A DNA stretch of 64,000 bases from Stomoxys calcitrans (taxonomy: Eukaryota; Arthropoda; Insecta; Diptera; Muscidae). A model generated the notes under the pieces. That model did not search any database. It worked only from the letters and a program-made list of their open reading frames with translations, and was not told the DNA's origin. Below are positions 46,337 through 58,299 of the stretch, piece after piece. Each line of letters starts with the position of its first letter. The first letter of the stretch is position 1. Where the stretch lies: contig NC_081554.1 of the NCBI RefSeq assembly GCF_963082655.1, positions 98,814,232 through 98,878,231 of the forward strand, given 5' to 3'. A program made the position numbers and the translations under genes.

Positions 46337-47704
46337 TGCGGGTTGACTGGCTGAATGGCTGGATGGCTGGTTGCCTCAACAACATTGTATGGGCTCGTAA
46401 AATGTTTATATTAACGTAAAATGCCATAATCAAAAAACGCGCAACCGACACAGCCCTAGACCCGCTACTGTATGTGGGTTTATCGAAAACCCCCCACAAC
46501 CAGCAGCCGCAACAATGTTCAATTTTTTCATTTTCTGTTTTCCCATCTTTTTGTTTGGTTTGCGAAAAGCTCCTCTACTTAAGACAGATACTACTGCTAT
46601 TGAAACTCCCTCGATTGTTTGATTTTAATATGGAAAATGCGTTTGCCATTTCTTAACGCAATTTTCTGCGAGACAGATAAACATATTCTTCGTTGCGTCG
46701 TTTCTTTTTCTTTTTTTTACTTATCCCTTGGATCCTTGCCTCTGGCAAGGTTCTGCGATCAATTTCTCATTTTGTTGGTTTGTTGTTTTTTGTTGTTGTT
46801 GTTTTTGTTTCCTTCAAGATGCCCATAAATTTGACAACGCTATATTCCAATTAGATGCGAGTCTTTCTGTGCTGAGTCGGCTACTTGAAAGCTTTTGTGA
46901 GAGTTGAGCAGGAGTTTATTGTGTCTATTCATAACTGGCGAAACACTTCATTATATACCCTTCAGCCACTTCATTGGCTTTTAACCAATTCACACCATTA
47001 CAGCCATTAACAACTTAATTGAAATGTTTTCGAATCGAAAGGCGCTTAATGTTATTAATTAGCTGGATTATCTTTTGCCGCTTGCGAATCGTTGCCATAA
47101 TTATGCTTAATTTGTAATTCAGCTCAAAATTTAAAACGTTGCATAGAATTTCAATATAACATAAATCGTTAAAGGACAATAAATGAATAAAAGAATGATT
47201 TGGCAGCAACGCGTTGGACGAAACAATTAATGTTGGCATAAATTATAATAATGATAACTATAATGATGTTTTCAGTTGTCCATTCCCAGATCAGTGTGCA
47301 GATTTTCAAACATATCTAGCATTTGTTTTGTGACAAGGGATTTGTGATAATAATAAAAATGTACTCACAAAAGGTCTCTATGGAATTAGCTGAAATTGTA
47401 TATAAAAAGAAACGCAGCTTACATGAATGATATCTTTGTAAGGTGTCAACATTGGAGGTTCTGTTTATATGGGTACCATATCTGTTTATAGACATATCTG
47501 TACGATGTTTAGTATGATCATAAAATATTTTGGGCAACAGAACATTTTTGATTTCTACGAATCTGTTGTGAAACATTAGACAGTTGAGTCTTCCAGTAGC
47601 ATATGTCAACACAATGTGTGTGCGTCTCTCAAAATCTCTCGTTTAAAGATTTTTAAGTGCATTTTCCAGTTTTTGAACGAGAAACAAATATGAAAAGGCA
47701 AATG
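46337..47704. other. Non-coding right flank of the foldback element
   Basis: Pyrimidine-rich, TTG-repeat-rich DNA (46500-46830), then AT-rich DNA. No supported ORF or repeat family; could be intronic. Confidence 0.45.
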
Positions 47705-50005
47705 TCGGGAGTAGCCGACAATATAACACACTACATCTACACCAGATCGGTCTATATGGGAGCTACATCCGGTGATTCACCGATTCGGACCCTACATGGC
47801 ACGGTTGTTGGGAATCATAACAAAACATCATGCGCAAAATCTCAACAAATTCGGATTCGCCCTCTAGAAGCTTAGGAATTATAATCGAGAGCTCGGCTTT
47901 TTCCGGAAGTCGATTCCACATACGAACGGTTCGGGCGAAATAAGAATTCTCTCTATAATGCATTGTGCGGTCCGCTGGCCAATCAGTTACAAACGGTTGT
48001 AAATTCCTGGAATGTCTAGTATCCCCGACAAACATCCTTACATCAGGAATAAGAAGACTAATATCGGACGAACACACACCATGAAAGTACCAATAGAACA
48101 GCGCCAAACAACCCACATTGCGACGATGATGAAGGGAGGCAATAGAGTTGGATACACGGTCCAGTAGCTCCAGGGATGAATTTGAAGCTCCAGCCCATAC
48201 ATGTGAGTTGTACTCCATTTTCGGCCTTATGAAAGTGGTGTAGATGTTAGGAAGATCAGACGGAATGAAGTAATTCTTACACCGTCACATCAAGAGCTTG
48301 CTTGATTGCTCAACATTTACACCGTTAATAGACAGAGATGATCGTAATGGGTCAGCGAATCGTTTGTGTGACAACAAACAGCACTGAGTCTTCCGTGCAT
48401 TAAAATCTACTTGATTCATTCGACCCCACTCAGAAATGGCCAGCAAATCCTGGTAGAGTGTATCGTCCATAAGCCGCCTCTTTTCCTCAATCTCTCTAAG
48501 ACTTGGCCTATGGTCAAATGAGTACGAATGAAAGAGATTATTGTCATCCGCAAATGAGTAGATGGGATTCGAAAGAGAGAAGGAGAAAGAACAGAGCCCC
48601 GGGGTACACCTGCGGTCAATTTGTGCTCATTGGATGAGAACCCATCTATAACGACTCGAATAGAGCGATCTCTGAGAAAGCTCGAAATAAATCGAACGAA
48701 GCCATTACCGACATATGCGACAAGCTTTGATAGTAGTACACCGTGCCAGACCCTATCAATTGCCTTGAAGATATCCAGAGCCACATCCTTACTCTCAAAA
48801 AACTGGTGGATTGAGCGATTTCAACGTTCCGACAGAAGTGTCATGAGGTCGCCCGTAGAGCGATTTCTGCGGAACCCATACTGTTGGTCGCTTAGAAGGC
48901 CAATAGACTCTAAATACCTCACAGAATGTTGATTAACCATGCTCTCCATGACCTTGCAGAGAGCGGAGCATATCGCAATTGGCCGACAATTCGCAGGGTT
49001 GTTTGCCTCACCCTTCTTGGGTATTGGCTGAACGTTCGCAACCTTCCAAAGCCGGGTAGACTCCCGCACGGTAGGCAAGGTTGAAAAGGTTGCGTAATGG
49101 ACGAGCGAGCGTCGAAGAACACTTGCGTATGACAAGTGTTGATATGCCATCCGGGCCCGGGGATTTATTTGCGTCTAGATGTTCCAGAACCCTTTTAACT
49201 CTACGAGTTCGAAAAAATATTTGGGGCATGACGTCAGATACATTTTCGATTGAGGGGAGTGGTTGATTGCTATCCGGCAGGGAAGAGTTCCCTGCAAATA
49301 TATCAGCCAGCACCCTAGCCTTATCGACCGGGTCAGTGAACGTTTGATCGTCCTTAACAAGAGTTGGAATAAATGAAGAACTACCCTTTACTCTTTTCAC
49401 GAACGACCAAAAGCTCTTACTTCCTCGTGTAGAAGCAAGAACCTTAGTGCGCAGGTGCTGTTCGTACAGAAATTTTTCGCTCCTAAGCACATTGGCGCAC
49501 GAAGATATTGCCTGTTTGCGCAGCAGTTCAGTATTGGCATTTTTATCCAAGCGCCAATTCCTGAATGCTACCACTTTCGATCTTACAGCATCTCTGCATG
49601 TCTGGTTAAACCAACTTTTGTCGTCGGATTTAGCCGTTATAGTCTTAACTGGAATAAATGTCCTCATCCATTAACTATCTTATATGGGAGCTGTACCAGG
49701 TGATGGACCGTACTTGACACGGTTGTTGCGAGTCATAACAAAACATTACGTGCATAATTTCAAATAAATCGGAAAAGCTGAAGAAGTACAATAGGCAGAT
49801 CGGTGCTATGGGAGTTACATATACAGTATTTGTGCAAAATGTCAAGCGGCTAGCTTCACTCCTTCAAAAGCTAGCGTGCTCTAGACAAATGGACAGAAGG
49901 ACGGATAAAGCTAAATACACTTTATGAAGACTTAGATCAACATTTCAAGGTGTTGCAAACGGAATGACAAAATTAATACACCCCCATCCTATTGTGGAGA
50001 GTTAC
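47705..50005 (-). mobile_element. DINE copy interrupted by a LINE fragment
   Basis: Minus-strand DINE internal-repeat blocks lie at 47740-47898 and resume at 49678 with TATATGGGAGCTGTACCAGG. They continue through AAGCGGCTAGCTTCACTCC and GGACAGAAGGACGGA to the 5' terminus near 49975-49995 (complement of CTCCACAATAGGATGGGGG). The two halves join in register if 47899-49677 is removed. Confidence 0.75.
47899..49677 (-). mobile_element. Jockey-group LINE fragment (linker and RT), truncated at both ends
   Basis: On the minus strand: a 219-codon frame from 49667 covers the endonuclease-RT linker (KSWFNQTCRDAVRSKV, FWSFVKRVKG) and enters RT at ANKSPGPDGIS. After a frameshift the next frame gives VQPIPKKGEANNPANCRPIA and QYGFRRNRSTGDLM. 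The next has motif A as ALDIFKAIDRVWH and motif B as AGVPRGSVLSPSLF. Catalytic motif C is FADD at 48543-48554. The C-terminal domain runs EYNSHVWAGAS to RMWNRLPEKAEL and stops abruptly. No 3' UTR, poly(A) or endonuclease domain. At least three frameshifts; inactive. It sits inside a DINE. Confidence 0.85.
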
Positions 50006-50649
50006 AAAATCTGGCACATCATATATATGGAAGCTATATCTAAATCTGGACCAATTTCGATCACAGTCCGGACATATTATGGAAGTTATCTACTAAATTG
50101 TTATGCAAAATTTGAAGAAGATCGGTTGATAAATACACTTGTAAAGGCTCTAGCAGTGGAAAACGAGCTATTTATATTTGTGGTATATCTGAATCTGAAC
50201 CGATTTCTTCGAAATTCTCCAGTTTTGCCGAGACTCATAGGTGAATCCTTTTTGCCATAATTCGTGGGAATAGGTTAATAATAGGCCACATTAATGCATT
50301 ATTAGTTAAAAGGGGGCGAATGTGTGTGGGGGAGCTACATTTCAATCTTAACCGACGTGACCATTTCAATTTGCCAATAAAGTGGGATTTCCAGAGTAGA
50401 AAAGCGGTATTTGGCTTGAAAACTATTCTAAAACCGCGAGACTTCTGAAACCCTCCTTTACAATAAAGATTAACAACTTTTCACCACAAATAAATTTTTT
50501 TATTTCTGAAATAACTATTCAACTCGGAAAATTTTATATGAAGTGAGATCAATTATATTCATATTTGCATTTGCGCAATGTATCCCTTAGTAATGTTGAC
50601 AGTGAAACATTCTTAGAGATCTTAGCAGGAAAAGGAAGCGTTACATGTT
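50006..50649. other. Non-coding; repeat-like blocks at 50010-50230
   Basis: GGAAGCTATATCTAAATCTG and ATCTGAATCTGAACCGATTT look like units of another dispersed fly repeat. The 98-codon frame at 49964 runs through DINE DNA and is not a gene. Confidence 0.4.
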
Positions 50650-50830
50650 TTAACCCTCCACCGAAGGATGGATAATATTCTTGATCTTTATCACATGACA
50701 TTTTAAGTCGATCTTACCATATCCGTCCATATCGAATTTTCGATCGTGTAAAGCTAGCCGATCCAAATTTTGCAGGAATACTTCTTATTTGAGTATATTG
50801 TTAGGATTGAAATCCGTCCACTTAAATTTT
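50650..50830 (+). mobile_element. DINE 5' fragment
   Basis: TAACCCTCCACCGAAGGATGG, ATTCTTGATC, TAAGTCGATCTTACCATATC and GTAAAGCTAGCCG in the family order; truncated after that. Confidence 0.6.
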
Positions 50831-51502
50831 GAAACTTGAGAAAATGGTTTTGTATCGTACAAGCCCATCTCTTTCTTCACTGATTTAAGGAAAATTTTGT
50901 TTCCAGTTTCGTTCTTCGACAGACGACTCAACTTGATTTGCTGATACACTGCCGCCCTGTACTTTGCAGAAAATTTGCTTGAATGGAACTTCTAATAGTA
51001 AAATCTTATTTAAAGAATCGATCTATAATCCATTTTCCATTTTTTAGGAAAAGTTGGATTTGTCATTGAAGAAAAGGGCGGGATGAACGTCAAAAAGTGG
51101 GATAGTTCCGTTAAAGGCGAGACAGATGGTCACTTTAGACATAGCTAAATCAAATCAGAACATGATGCTGAGTCGATCAGTATACTTATCAATGGGTCCA
51201 TCTCTCTTCCTTATGGGCGTTACAAAAAATGCACTGAGTTATAATATCCTGTACCACAGTAGTGGTGTAGGGTATACAAATTTGGTTCGGGATGACTTCG
51301 CTACATTTTAGTTTTGCTATCTAGAACCCGTGTCGCTTATATAAGAGCCAAATATATATTCTAAACCATCGTTGAGCAAATAAATTGTACAATCTAAGGA
51401 TAAGATTCCCAACAAGTACAATCTAAGGATGACTGCACATTGAAATATTTATGTCTATGAAAATAGAACGGAACTTATTAATTATTTCTTAAAGCTTAAG
51501 GA
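50831..51502. other. Non-coding, no gene recognised
   Basis: Only short chance frames. A short duplication, ACAATCTAAGGAT, occurs at about 51389 and 51419. Confidence 0.4.
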
Positions 51503-51655
51503 TGAAGTGACGCAGAGGTTAGCATGACCCCCTATTACACTGAAACTACATAGCGGAGTAGAAGCTGGTTCCTTATTATTGGGCTTAATATGACAGTCGT
51601 CCCGCTGTTCCTTAATCGAATGTTTGTGGGCAAGCTTTCAAGCTTTAAGACGATT
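51503..51655 (+). mobile_element. SINE fragment with internal deletion
   Basis: Head GACGCAGAGGTTAGCATGAC followed, after a deletion of most of the body, by TTGGGCTTAATATGACAG and the tail GTTCCTTAATCGAATGTTTG. Confidence 0.6.
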
Positions 51656-52800
51656 ACAAACAAAATCTGCTCAGTTTTGAGATATATATAAGCTCCCATA
51701 TATATTTCATCCAATCCAATCTTAGACTGATTCCCCTAGTAGCTCTATTGTATTGCTTCTTGTGTAGTTGTGCAACATTTTGCATTTTTTTAGTTGCCGC
51801 TTCTAAAATAAAATCTTAGATTTTTTTTGGAACATTTTGTTGTTTGTTGGCTTGCCAATTTTCCAAAACATAAGCTTCAATGATTTGTGGTGGCTGCCTT
51901 TGGTAACCGGCAAAGTTTTTGTATAAACTAAACTGAGACAGCGAGATGTCCTGTTGTTCTGAAGTTGATTAGAATTATCATCAGCAGCATCATTGACAAC
52001 AAATCAGAGCTTAATCTGTTTTTGGCTTTCATGCCGATAAATTGGCTGCGCTCGAATAAAAATTCATTATTTTGTCGTTGTCACACCACACCACCGGCTG
52101 ACCGGCTGGCACATAGATTTGCAAATGTGAAACCTGAAATAACGCGAAAAAGTGCCCTCTAATATGCCACAAAAACTAAAAATGGATAATAAATTGTTGA
52201 TTGGAATTTCGGTGAGTTTTGCGTTCATGCTACGCTGCTGCTGTTGCTGATCTTTTTTCTCCATTCTGGGTGAGTTGGAACCCCAACAGCTAGCAGCTAC
52301 ATAATCGAATACCATACATCACACAATGATATATGAGCTGCTGCCTTCCTAGAAGTGGTTTTTTCTTCGATTTTGGCACACTAAAAAGCTCAACTCTCAT
52401 AAAACAATGCTACACAAAGGGAAAAGTTTTAGCGTTTTTCTATGTTTTAATTGAAATGAGAAAAAAGACCCGAGTAAAAAACTCTCATACACCCGTACAT
52501 GTGAAAATCGATGTAGTGTACAAAGCATTGAATTTGTGAATATGAAACGCTTGTGCGTTTGTTTGTTGTTTGTGTTGGATAATTTCAAGAGTTTTCAGGT
52601 ACTCGAAACTTTACTTTGCGCATATGTTTTGGAGTTTTTAGTGTTTGTTTTGGTGGGACGCAATATTGGGAAATTAGTCTGGCGGTGCTGATGCAGCTGC
52701 AACATGAGAAGTAGATACTTCATGCGGCACACAGCCAAACTACAATCCTAGCAAGAATTGTTGGAGTATGTTATGTGTGTGTGTGTGTGTGTATGAAAGG
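51656..52800. other. Non-coding, (TG)n at 52773-52792
   Basis: Frames of 60-82 codons on both strands overlap each other and show no domains. The (TG)n tract sits just before the inverted CGTGAG element. Confidence 0.45.
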
Positions 52801-52801
52801 G

Positions 52802-53488
52802 GCTAGAGTGGGTATATGGTAATCGTGAGTTTTCGATTCACGCGTGAGTCACGTGAATCGTGAGTGAGTGAGATCTAAGTCCAACCGCATGATAGTGCGT
52901 GACCGTGATGGAATTAAAATGCATCGTGCGTGAGTGTTGGAAATCCAGTTCACGACACTAATCACGGCTCACGAGAAAATCACGACTCCCGAAACACTCA
53001 CGACTCACAAGACATTCACGACACGATCACCACTCACAAGAAAATCAAGACTAACCGTTAAAAAATGTCGAAAAAACACAATTTTTTGGAGGCGTGTCAA
53101 ATCACACGCTGAAAAGTATGGAAGAAGTAGAAACAGTTTCCGTCAACAGATGCATACAAATGAAAAGACCAAATAAGCGGTTGTGCAGTGTTGGAACATT
53201 TTATACATTAATATAAATACGTACGTTAAAATACCGTATGAATTGAGAAGCTTGAAGCAAACATATTATTCGTTTCATGGAAAAAATATTTTAAAACGTG
53301 AGTTTTGAGTGCCTTGTGACTTCTGGGTATTTCGTGAGTGTTTCGTGATCTTTCGCGTGAGTCGTGCGTGAGTAAAGTTTTGACTCGTAAGCGTGCGAGA
53401 ACGAGAGTCGAAATAAAAAGTCGTGCGTGAGTAAAATATTTTCTCGTGAGCGTGAGTGAAAATTCACTCCCGTGCACATCTCTAGCAT
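52802..53488. mobile_element. Inverted-repeat element rich in CGTGAG/CTCACG
   Basis: The left end GCTAGAGTGGGTATATGG and right end GTGCACATCTCTAGC are imperfect inverted termini. Between them, short motifs (CGTGAGT, GTGAGTGAG, CTCACGA, CGACTCAC) recur many times. CTCACG-oriented blocks lie at about 52950-53040 and CGTGAG-oriented blocks at about 53300-53470, so the interior can also fold. No convincing ORF or target duplication. Probably a non-autonomous DNA transposon with microsatellite-like expansion. Confidence 0.5.
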
Positions 53489-54191
53489 ATGGTTCAAATG
53501 TTTATACTTCTACCTCCTGCTTTACCCACTCCTCTACCTCACACACACACAGGCAACACATTCCATTTCGCCTGCTTTGATATTTGGGAATTTATTCGAT
53601 GTTGTTGTTGCTTTGTTTATAAATTTGTTTCATAAAACTTTTCGGTTTTTAACTTTTAATAAACAATTGTGCAAATAGCATTTGCTTCGTTCTCCCGTTG
53701 GTCGTTCTGCCGTCACTCGCATAGACGTTTTAGCGTTAGTTGAGTATGGCGAGCGCAGGAAAAAAACAAAGCAAAAATGTTGGGCTAATGCTAGTGAAGA
53801 TAAAGTGGTGGGTTTTTAATCGAATATCCAATTGATCATCACTTCTACGTTGGCTTATCGTTTAAGATTGAGACTGATGTCTTGGAAATAACAGAAGCTT
53901 TAGTACGAACATTCGTCATACAAATGACAGAGGTAAAGCAAAGACGCAATACAACCAGTGTTACAACTCAAAAAAATTAATATTTTATATATTTTATAAT
54001 ATTTTAATATTTTCGTCCCATAAAAAATCGGGAACAGTGAATTGCACTAGACCACTCACCTGCTACCATAAAGATGAAATAAAAGCTCGATTTAATCAAA
54101 AAAGGTGCATATATAGTCCAAAATCCCATTGTCTTATTAAATTTGTCCTACGTATCACACGATATATTCAACTTTCAGCGTTGCTGAAATT
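53489..54191. other. Non-coding, no gene recognised
   Basis: Nothing identifiable on either strand. Confidence 0.45.
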
Positions 54192-54420
54192 CCCCCATCA
54201 CCATAGGATGAGGGCATACTAATCTAGTCATTCCGTTTGTAACACTTCGATTCTTGATCGTCTCGACGTCCTGAGCCGATCTAGCCATGTCCGTCCGTCT
54301 GTCGAAATCGCGATAGCGGTCGAACGCCTAAAGCTAGCCGCTTGAAATTTTGCATAGGTACTTAATATTGATGTAGGTCGTTGGGGATTGCAAATGGGCC
54401 AAATCGGTTCAGTGAGGTAA
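54192..54420 (+). mobile_element. DINE 5' fragment
   Basis: CACCATAGGATGAGGGCATAC, CTAGTCATTCCGTTTGTAAC, GATCTAGCCATGTCCGTCCG and AAAGCTAGCCGCTTGAAATT, truncated after the first internal-repeat block (AAATCGGTTCAG). Confidence 0.75.
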
Positions 54421-55684
54421 TGATAACGCCTGACATAATACGAGTATATATCTTCAAATGTTCATCCAGGACAAATAATTTCTGATTTAAAAAACATTAG
54501 CCACTGCATCTTATTTTTTATCAGATGACTGATAAACATATGGTCATTTAATGTAATAAGCACGACCTAAAACAACTAATACCATAGCTTGACTATGTAT
54601 AATATTGCAATTCCTTATGTATAATATTGCAATTCCTTAACTGCCACCTATATAGAGTCTTTAAGTTTCATTTCTTCTTCTCTCCATCCATAGGACTTAA
54701 TTCTGTTTAAGCAAATCTTGCCGTAGACTTTTACCATAACCTAACCTATCTAAACGCCAAAACCGAATACCAATTACTTTTAAACAGTATTTTTCATTTT
54801 ATACATCGCTGACTGTTCAAGGTAGCTTACTCATACCAACGATTAGTTTTTCTAGTTCCATTTCAAACATCCACTCATAGTCATTCAATTACTGCCTCAA
54901 TGGCGATTGACGGTTCGGCCGACTAATCGGCTGAATGAACCCATTACGAGTACCAGCCAAAGGGGCACGTGTTGCAATACCAAAAATGCTCAGTTGTAAA
55001 GCGTGCTGAATATAGAAAAAAGATTTCCAATTGAAACATAGGGCAAATATGTATCTGTGGCACACAATAGCTCTAATAATGGCTAAGTACATTCATATGG
55101 AGTATGAATGGGAATGCATTTTGTATGCAGCGGCCATAAATTAAATTATGACCAACCAAACGCAGAGTAGAATGCTGATCGCCGTCTGCAATGAAAATAC
55201 AACAGAAATTATAATGAAATTTGAGTTGTTAAATGTTCGCTTGCCCCGCTGCCGTCTCTTTGTACGCCCCCGTCATCAGTAGCACATTAAAATCTGTGGG
55301 TGTAGCTTAAATGGCGTTGTTAGTTGTTGCCCAAGTGGGGGAGGAGGCAATCAGTAATGGCGGCAGTACCTACTCTATACAAGCACTAATGCAATTCCGC
55401 CAAAGTTGCTGGGCCTGCTGTTAACCGCATTCGTGTCGATGAATGTAAGCTTGCATATGAGTCTCCAGGGTTTATGGAAATGCATAGCAGCAATTTGGGT
55501 CAAATGAAATCAAGTAGAAAAGTGTTTAAGTGTAATGAACAAACACCTAAAGAAGAACAACAAAAACAAGTGCTGTTGAACAGCAACAACAACTCATAAC
55601 AATAAAGTCATAAAAACTTAATAATTTAAACGAAAGCTCTTTAACACTTAGTAGCCCAGCAAAATACATTTTGAGAATTTCATA
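54421..55684. other. Non-coding, no gene recognised
   Basis: A short tandem duplication (TATGTATAATATTGCAATTC twice, about 54594-54638). Otherwise unassigned; CAACAA-rich near 55560-55600. Confidence 0.45.
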
Positions 55685-56025
55685 GGTGATCGTCTATATG
55701 GGAGCTATGTCAGATTATTGACCAACTTGGACCGTACTTGGCACTACTGTTTATAGTTGTAATAGAACACTATGTACAAACTTTTGCTCAACCAGATAAC
55801 AATTACGACTTATGGGAGCTCATGTTTTAAAATCGATGGAGCATCTTATGTCCAAATCTGAACTGATATGGCCTATTTGCAATTCCCAACGAATTACATT
55901 ACTAATAAGTCTCTGTCGAAAATGTCGAGTGGATATCTTTATTCTTTACACCGCTATCGCAAGTTCCACTGACGGACGGGTAGGATTAGATCGACTTCTC
56001 CGACTTAGATTCTGCATAAGATTAA
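55685..56025 (-). mobile_element. DINE fragment, diverged
   Basis: Minus-strand blocks CTATATGGGAGCTATGTCAG, GATATGGCCTATTTGCAATTC, ACTGACGGACGG and ATTAGATCGACTTCTCC in family order. Confidence 0.6.
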
Positions 56026-56229
56026 AGTAAAACGAAAACCGAATTATATCTTTGGTAGATTAAGATTTGCCAGATCCAGAAAAGGGAGAAAGTTAATTCC
56101 CTTAAAACGACGAAGTCTGATATCTATATTCTATACGTCTTTGGAATGCTCTTTCACATGAAATCCAAATCATTTAAAAGGAGAATTTTAACTTTATTTA
56201 GTTGTTAACTCATTTCAAACTTAAAACTT

Positions 56230-57517
56230 GTATTTTATACATTCCTTACCTTTTTAATTTTTTTACACTCCCCCTTACCTCCTCTTACCCAGGTGCGATT
56301 TAAGCGAAATTTTGTGTGCTCTCTTATAGTACCTTTAAAATAAAAATTTGTATCCAAATTTCGGATGGGGTACCCAGCGGTCTGTCCCACCCTAAAATCT
56401 ACCAAATATATATTTAGACCAATCACGACAATATGGGACTCAAATGAAAGGTGTTAGGGGGACCACCCCAACCCCCTAAAACACCCCTAAATCGAATCTG
56501 ATAAATTTTTTTTGGGCCAAGTCACTGAACGGTGCCCCAACCCTCAAAACACTTCCCAAACCGGTCATGTTTGTCGACTATGGAAATATGAGGCTCAAAT
56601 GAAAGGTATTTGGAAGTAGACCACGAATCTGATAACAAAATTCGGGACCAACTGCCTAGGGGACGTACCACCCCCATAACAACCCCCAAATGGGACGGAT
56701 TCGCTAACCATGACAATTTGGGTATTAAAGGGAATTGATCTCGATATTATTGTTTTTAGGGCCCATACCGCAAACAGGACATATTTGCTGACTTTTGCAA
56801 TAATGGGTTTAAATGATAGGTATTTGAGATTAGAAAACGAATTTGATATCCAATTTTGAGGCCAATGTCGATATGGGGTTCAAATAAATGATATTTGAGA
56901 GTAGAGAACGATGCTGATTTATTTTTAGAGGTAAGTGCTAAGTTTGGGGGACCACCCCACTCGTACATATTTACCGACCACGTAAATTTGGGGCTCAAAT
57001 AATGGTATTTGATAGTAGAAAACGAATCTTATATCCAAATATGGGACCTTGTCTTTGGGGCACCGCCCCTTTTCCAAAACACCCCCCAAAACACACATAT
57101 TGGGTCCAAGAGTTTGAGGGCGCCTCATCTCATAAACTTCCCTTAAACCAATGGCAATATGGGGTTTAAATAAATGGTATTTAAGCACGATGCTGATATT
57201 TTTTTCAGGGTAATGTGTTTAGGGGACCACCTCACCCCCGAAAACACCAAATCGGACATCATGACAATATCGGGCTGAAATAAAGACTTTTAAGAATAGA
57301 TTATATCAAACATCCAAACGCTAATGACCCTAAACTCTCCGAGCAAATTCATTGAGCAATAAAGATCATATAGGATTCAGATAAAGGCATTTATATCTGT
57401 TAGTTAGGTATTTCACTAAAGGTTCTTTAATTGTCGAAAATACATATTCAAAGGATAATTTTGTACCATGCAAAGTCAGAGAATTCGCAGCGGAGCGGGC
57501 CCGGTTCAGCTAGTTTC
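56230..57517 (+). mobile_element. Helitron-like element with degenerate tandem cassettes
   Basis: A cassette of very roughly 150-170 bp repeats with strong decay. Its blocks are GGGGACCACCCC, CCCCCAAAACACC, a GACAATATGGGGCTCAAA type block, GGTATTTGAGAGTAGA and AACGAATCTGATATCC. The downstream end, GCAGCGGAGCGGGCCCGG followed by TTCAGCTAGTTT (about 57487-57517), looks like a Helitron 3' end (GC-rich short palindrome then CTAG next to T). The 5' terminus was not located. Small minus frames here are shadows. Confidence 0.45.
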
Positions 57518-57872
57518 GAGATGTTACTACTATTCTACTGCTACTACCGAAAAATTCATCAAATGATTGATTAGTTACTTGAAAAAGGGCATCAAACTAA
57601 TTGATAGTTAAACAAGTTTTGTCAGTTTTACAAATCCTCAGAAAAGTTTATGTGGCAGCTATGTTTAAAAATGGCCCGCTTTGATATCGATATAATTTGG
57701 ATCGGATTGTTTTTTTTTGTTCCAAAGTTAAAGTGCTCTTGATAGTCAGACTGATAGATATACTTTGACTATTATGGCGTTCAAGAAGATTCATAATTTG
57801 AGGTGTTCAAGACAGTATGGCGAGTTTGTGTTTTTTTTTTTTCATCTTAAAATGAAGGATGTAAAATGAAAC

Positions 57873-58256
57873 TTAAAAAGTAAAGCAACAAGTCGTTCGT
57901 GGCTTATCATTTGCCTGCTTATGTGGATCTTTATTTCTGGTTTCTTTATTACTCATCACTCGGTTTCGCCCAACAATGAAACTTTCTTTAAACATCTCAG
58001 CGCAAAAATGATTTTTTAATTTTTGGAATTTTAACTCAAAACTGTCAAAGCGGTTACACTCGACAAAATCGTCTATGACAATACGTTTTCCTAAAAGAAG
58101 ATCAATGTTCGTCAAATAAGAATATTCTTTTTGTGAAAACGTGGCTTTCTTGTATACATTGTCGTATACATTGTTGTATCCATCTGAGTTTACTCGCCTG
58201 TTTACGGGAAAAACGAATCTTTCACTCATCTTTTCGTTAACAACAAAACTTAGCAT
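57873..58256 (-). CDS. Unknown 127-codon ORF
   Basis: The longest uninterrupted frame here not explained by a known repeat. The product would be a basic, polar protein without signal peptide or membrane segment, and I recognise no family. A second in-frame ATG is ten codons in. A perfect DRE (TATCGATA) lies about 32 bp upstream of the first ATG. About 30 bp past the TAA stop is a 12-A run on the minus strand (57831-57842). It could be a small single-exon gene, a retrocopy with its poly(A) tail, or chance. The DRE argues mildly for the first, the A-run for the second. Confidence 0.3.
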   Translation of the reverse strand: MLSFVVNEKMSERFVFPVNRRVNSDGYNNVYDNVYKKATFSQKEYSYLTNIDLLLGKRIVIDDFVECNRFDSFELKFQKLKNHFCAEMFKESFIVGRNRVMSNKETRNKDPHKQANDKPRTTCCFTF

Positions 58257-58287
58257 GATTATGCAGACTTGTTTGCTGGGATTAGTT

Positions 58288-58295
58288 TATCGATA
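58288..58295 (-). promoter_or_regulatory. DRE motif upstream of the 127-codon ORF
   Basis: TATCGATA is the DREF-binding element found close to start sites of many fly housekeeping genes. Being palindromic it has no fixed orientation; the strand is given by the adjacent ORF. Confidence 0.35.
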
Positions 58296-58299
58296 CTTT

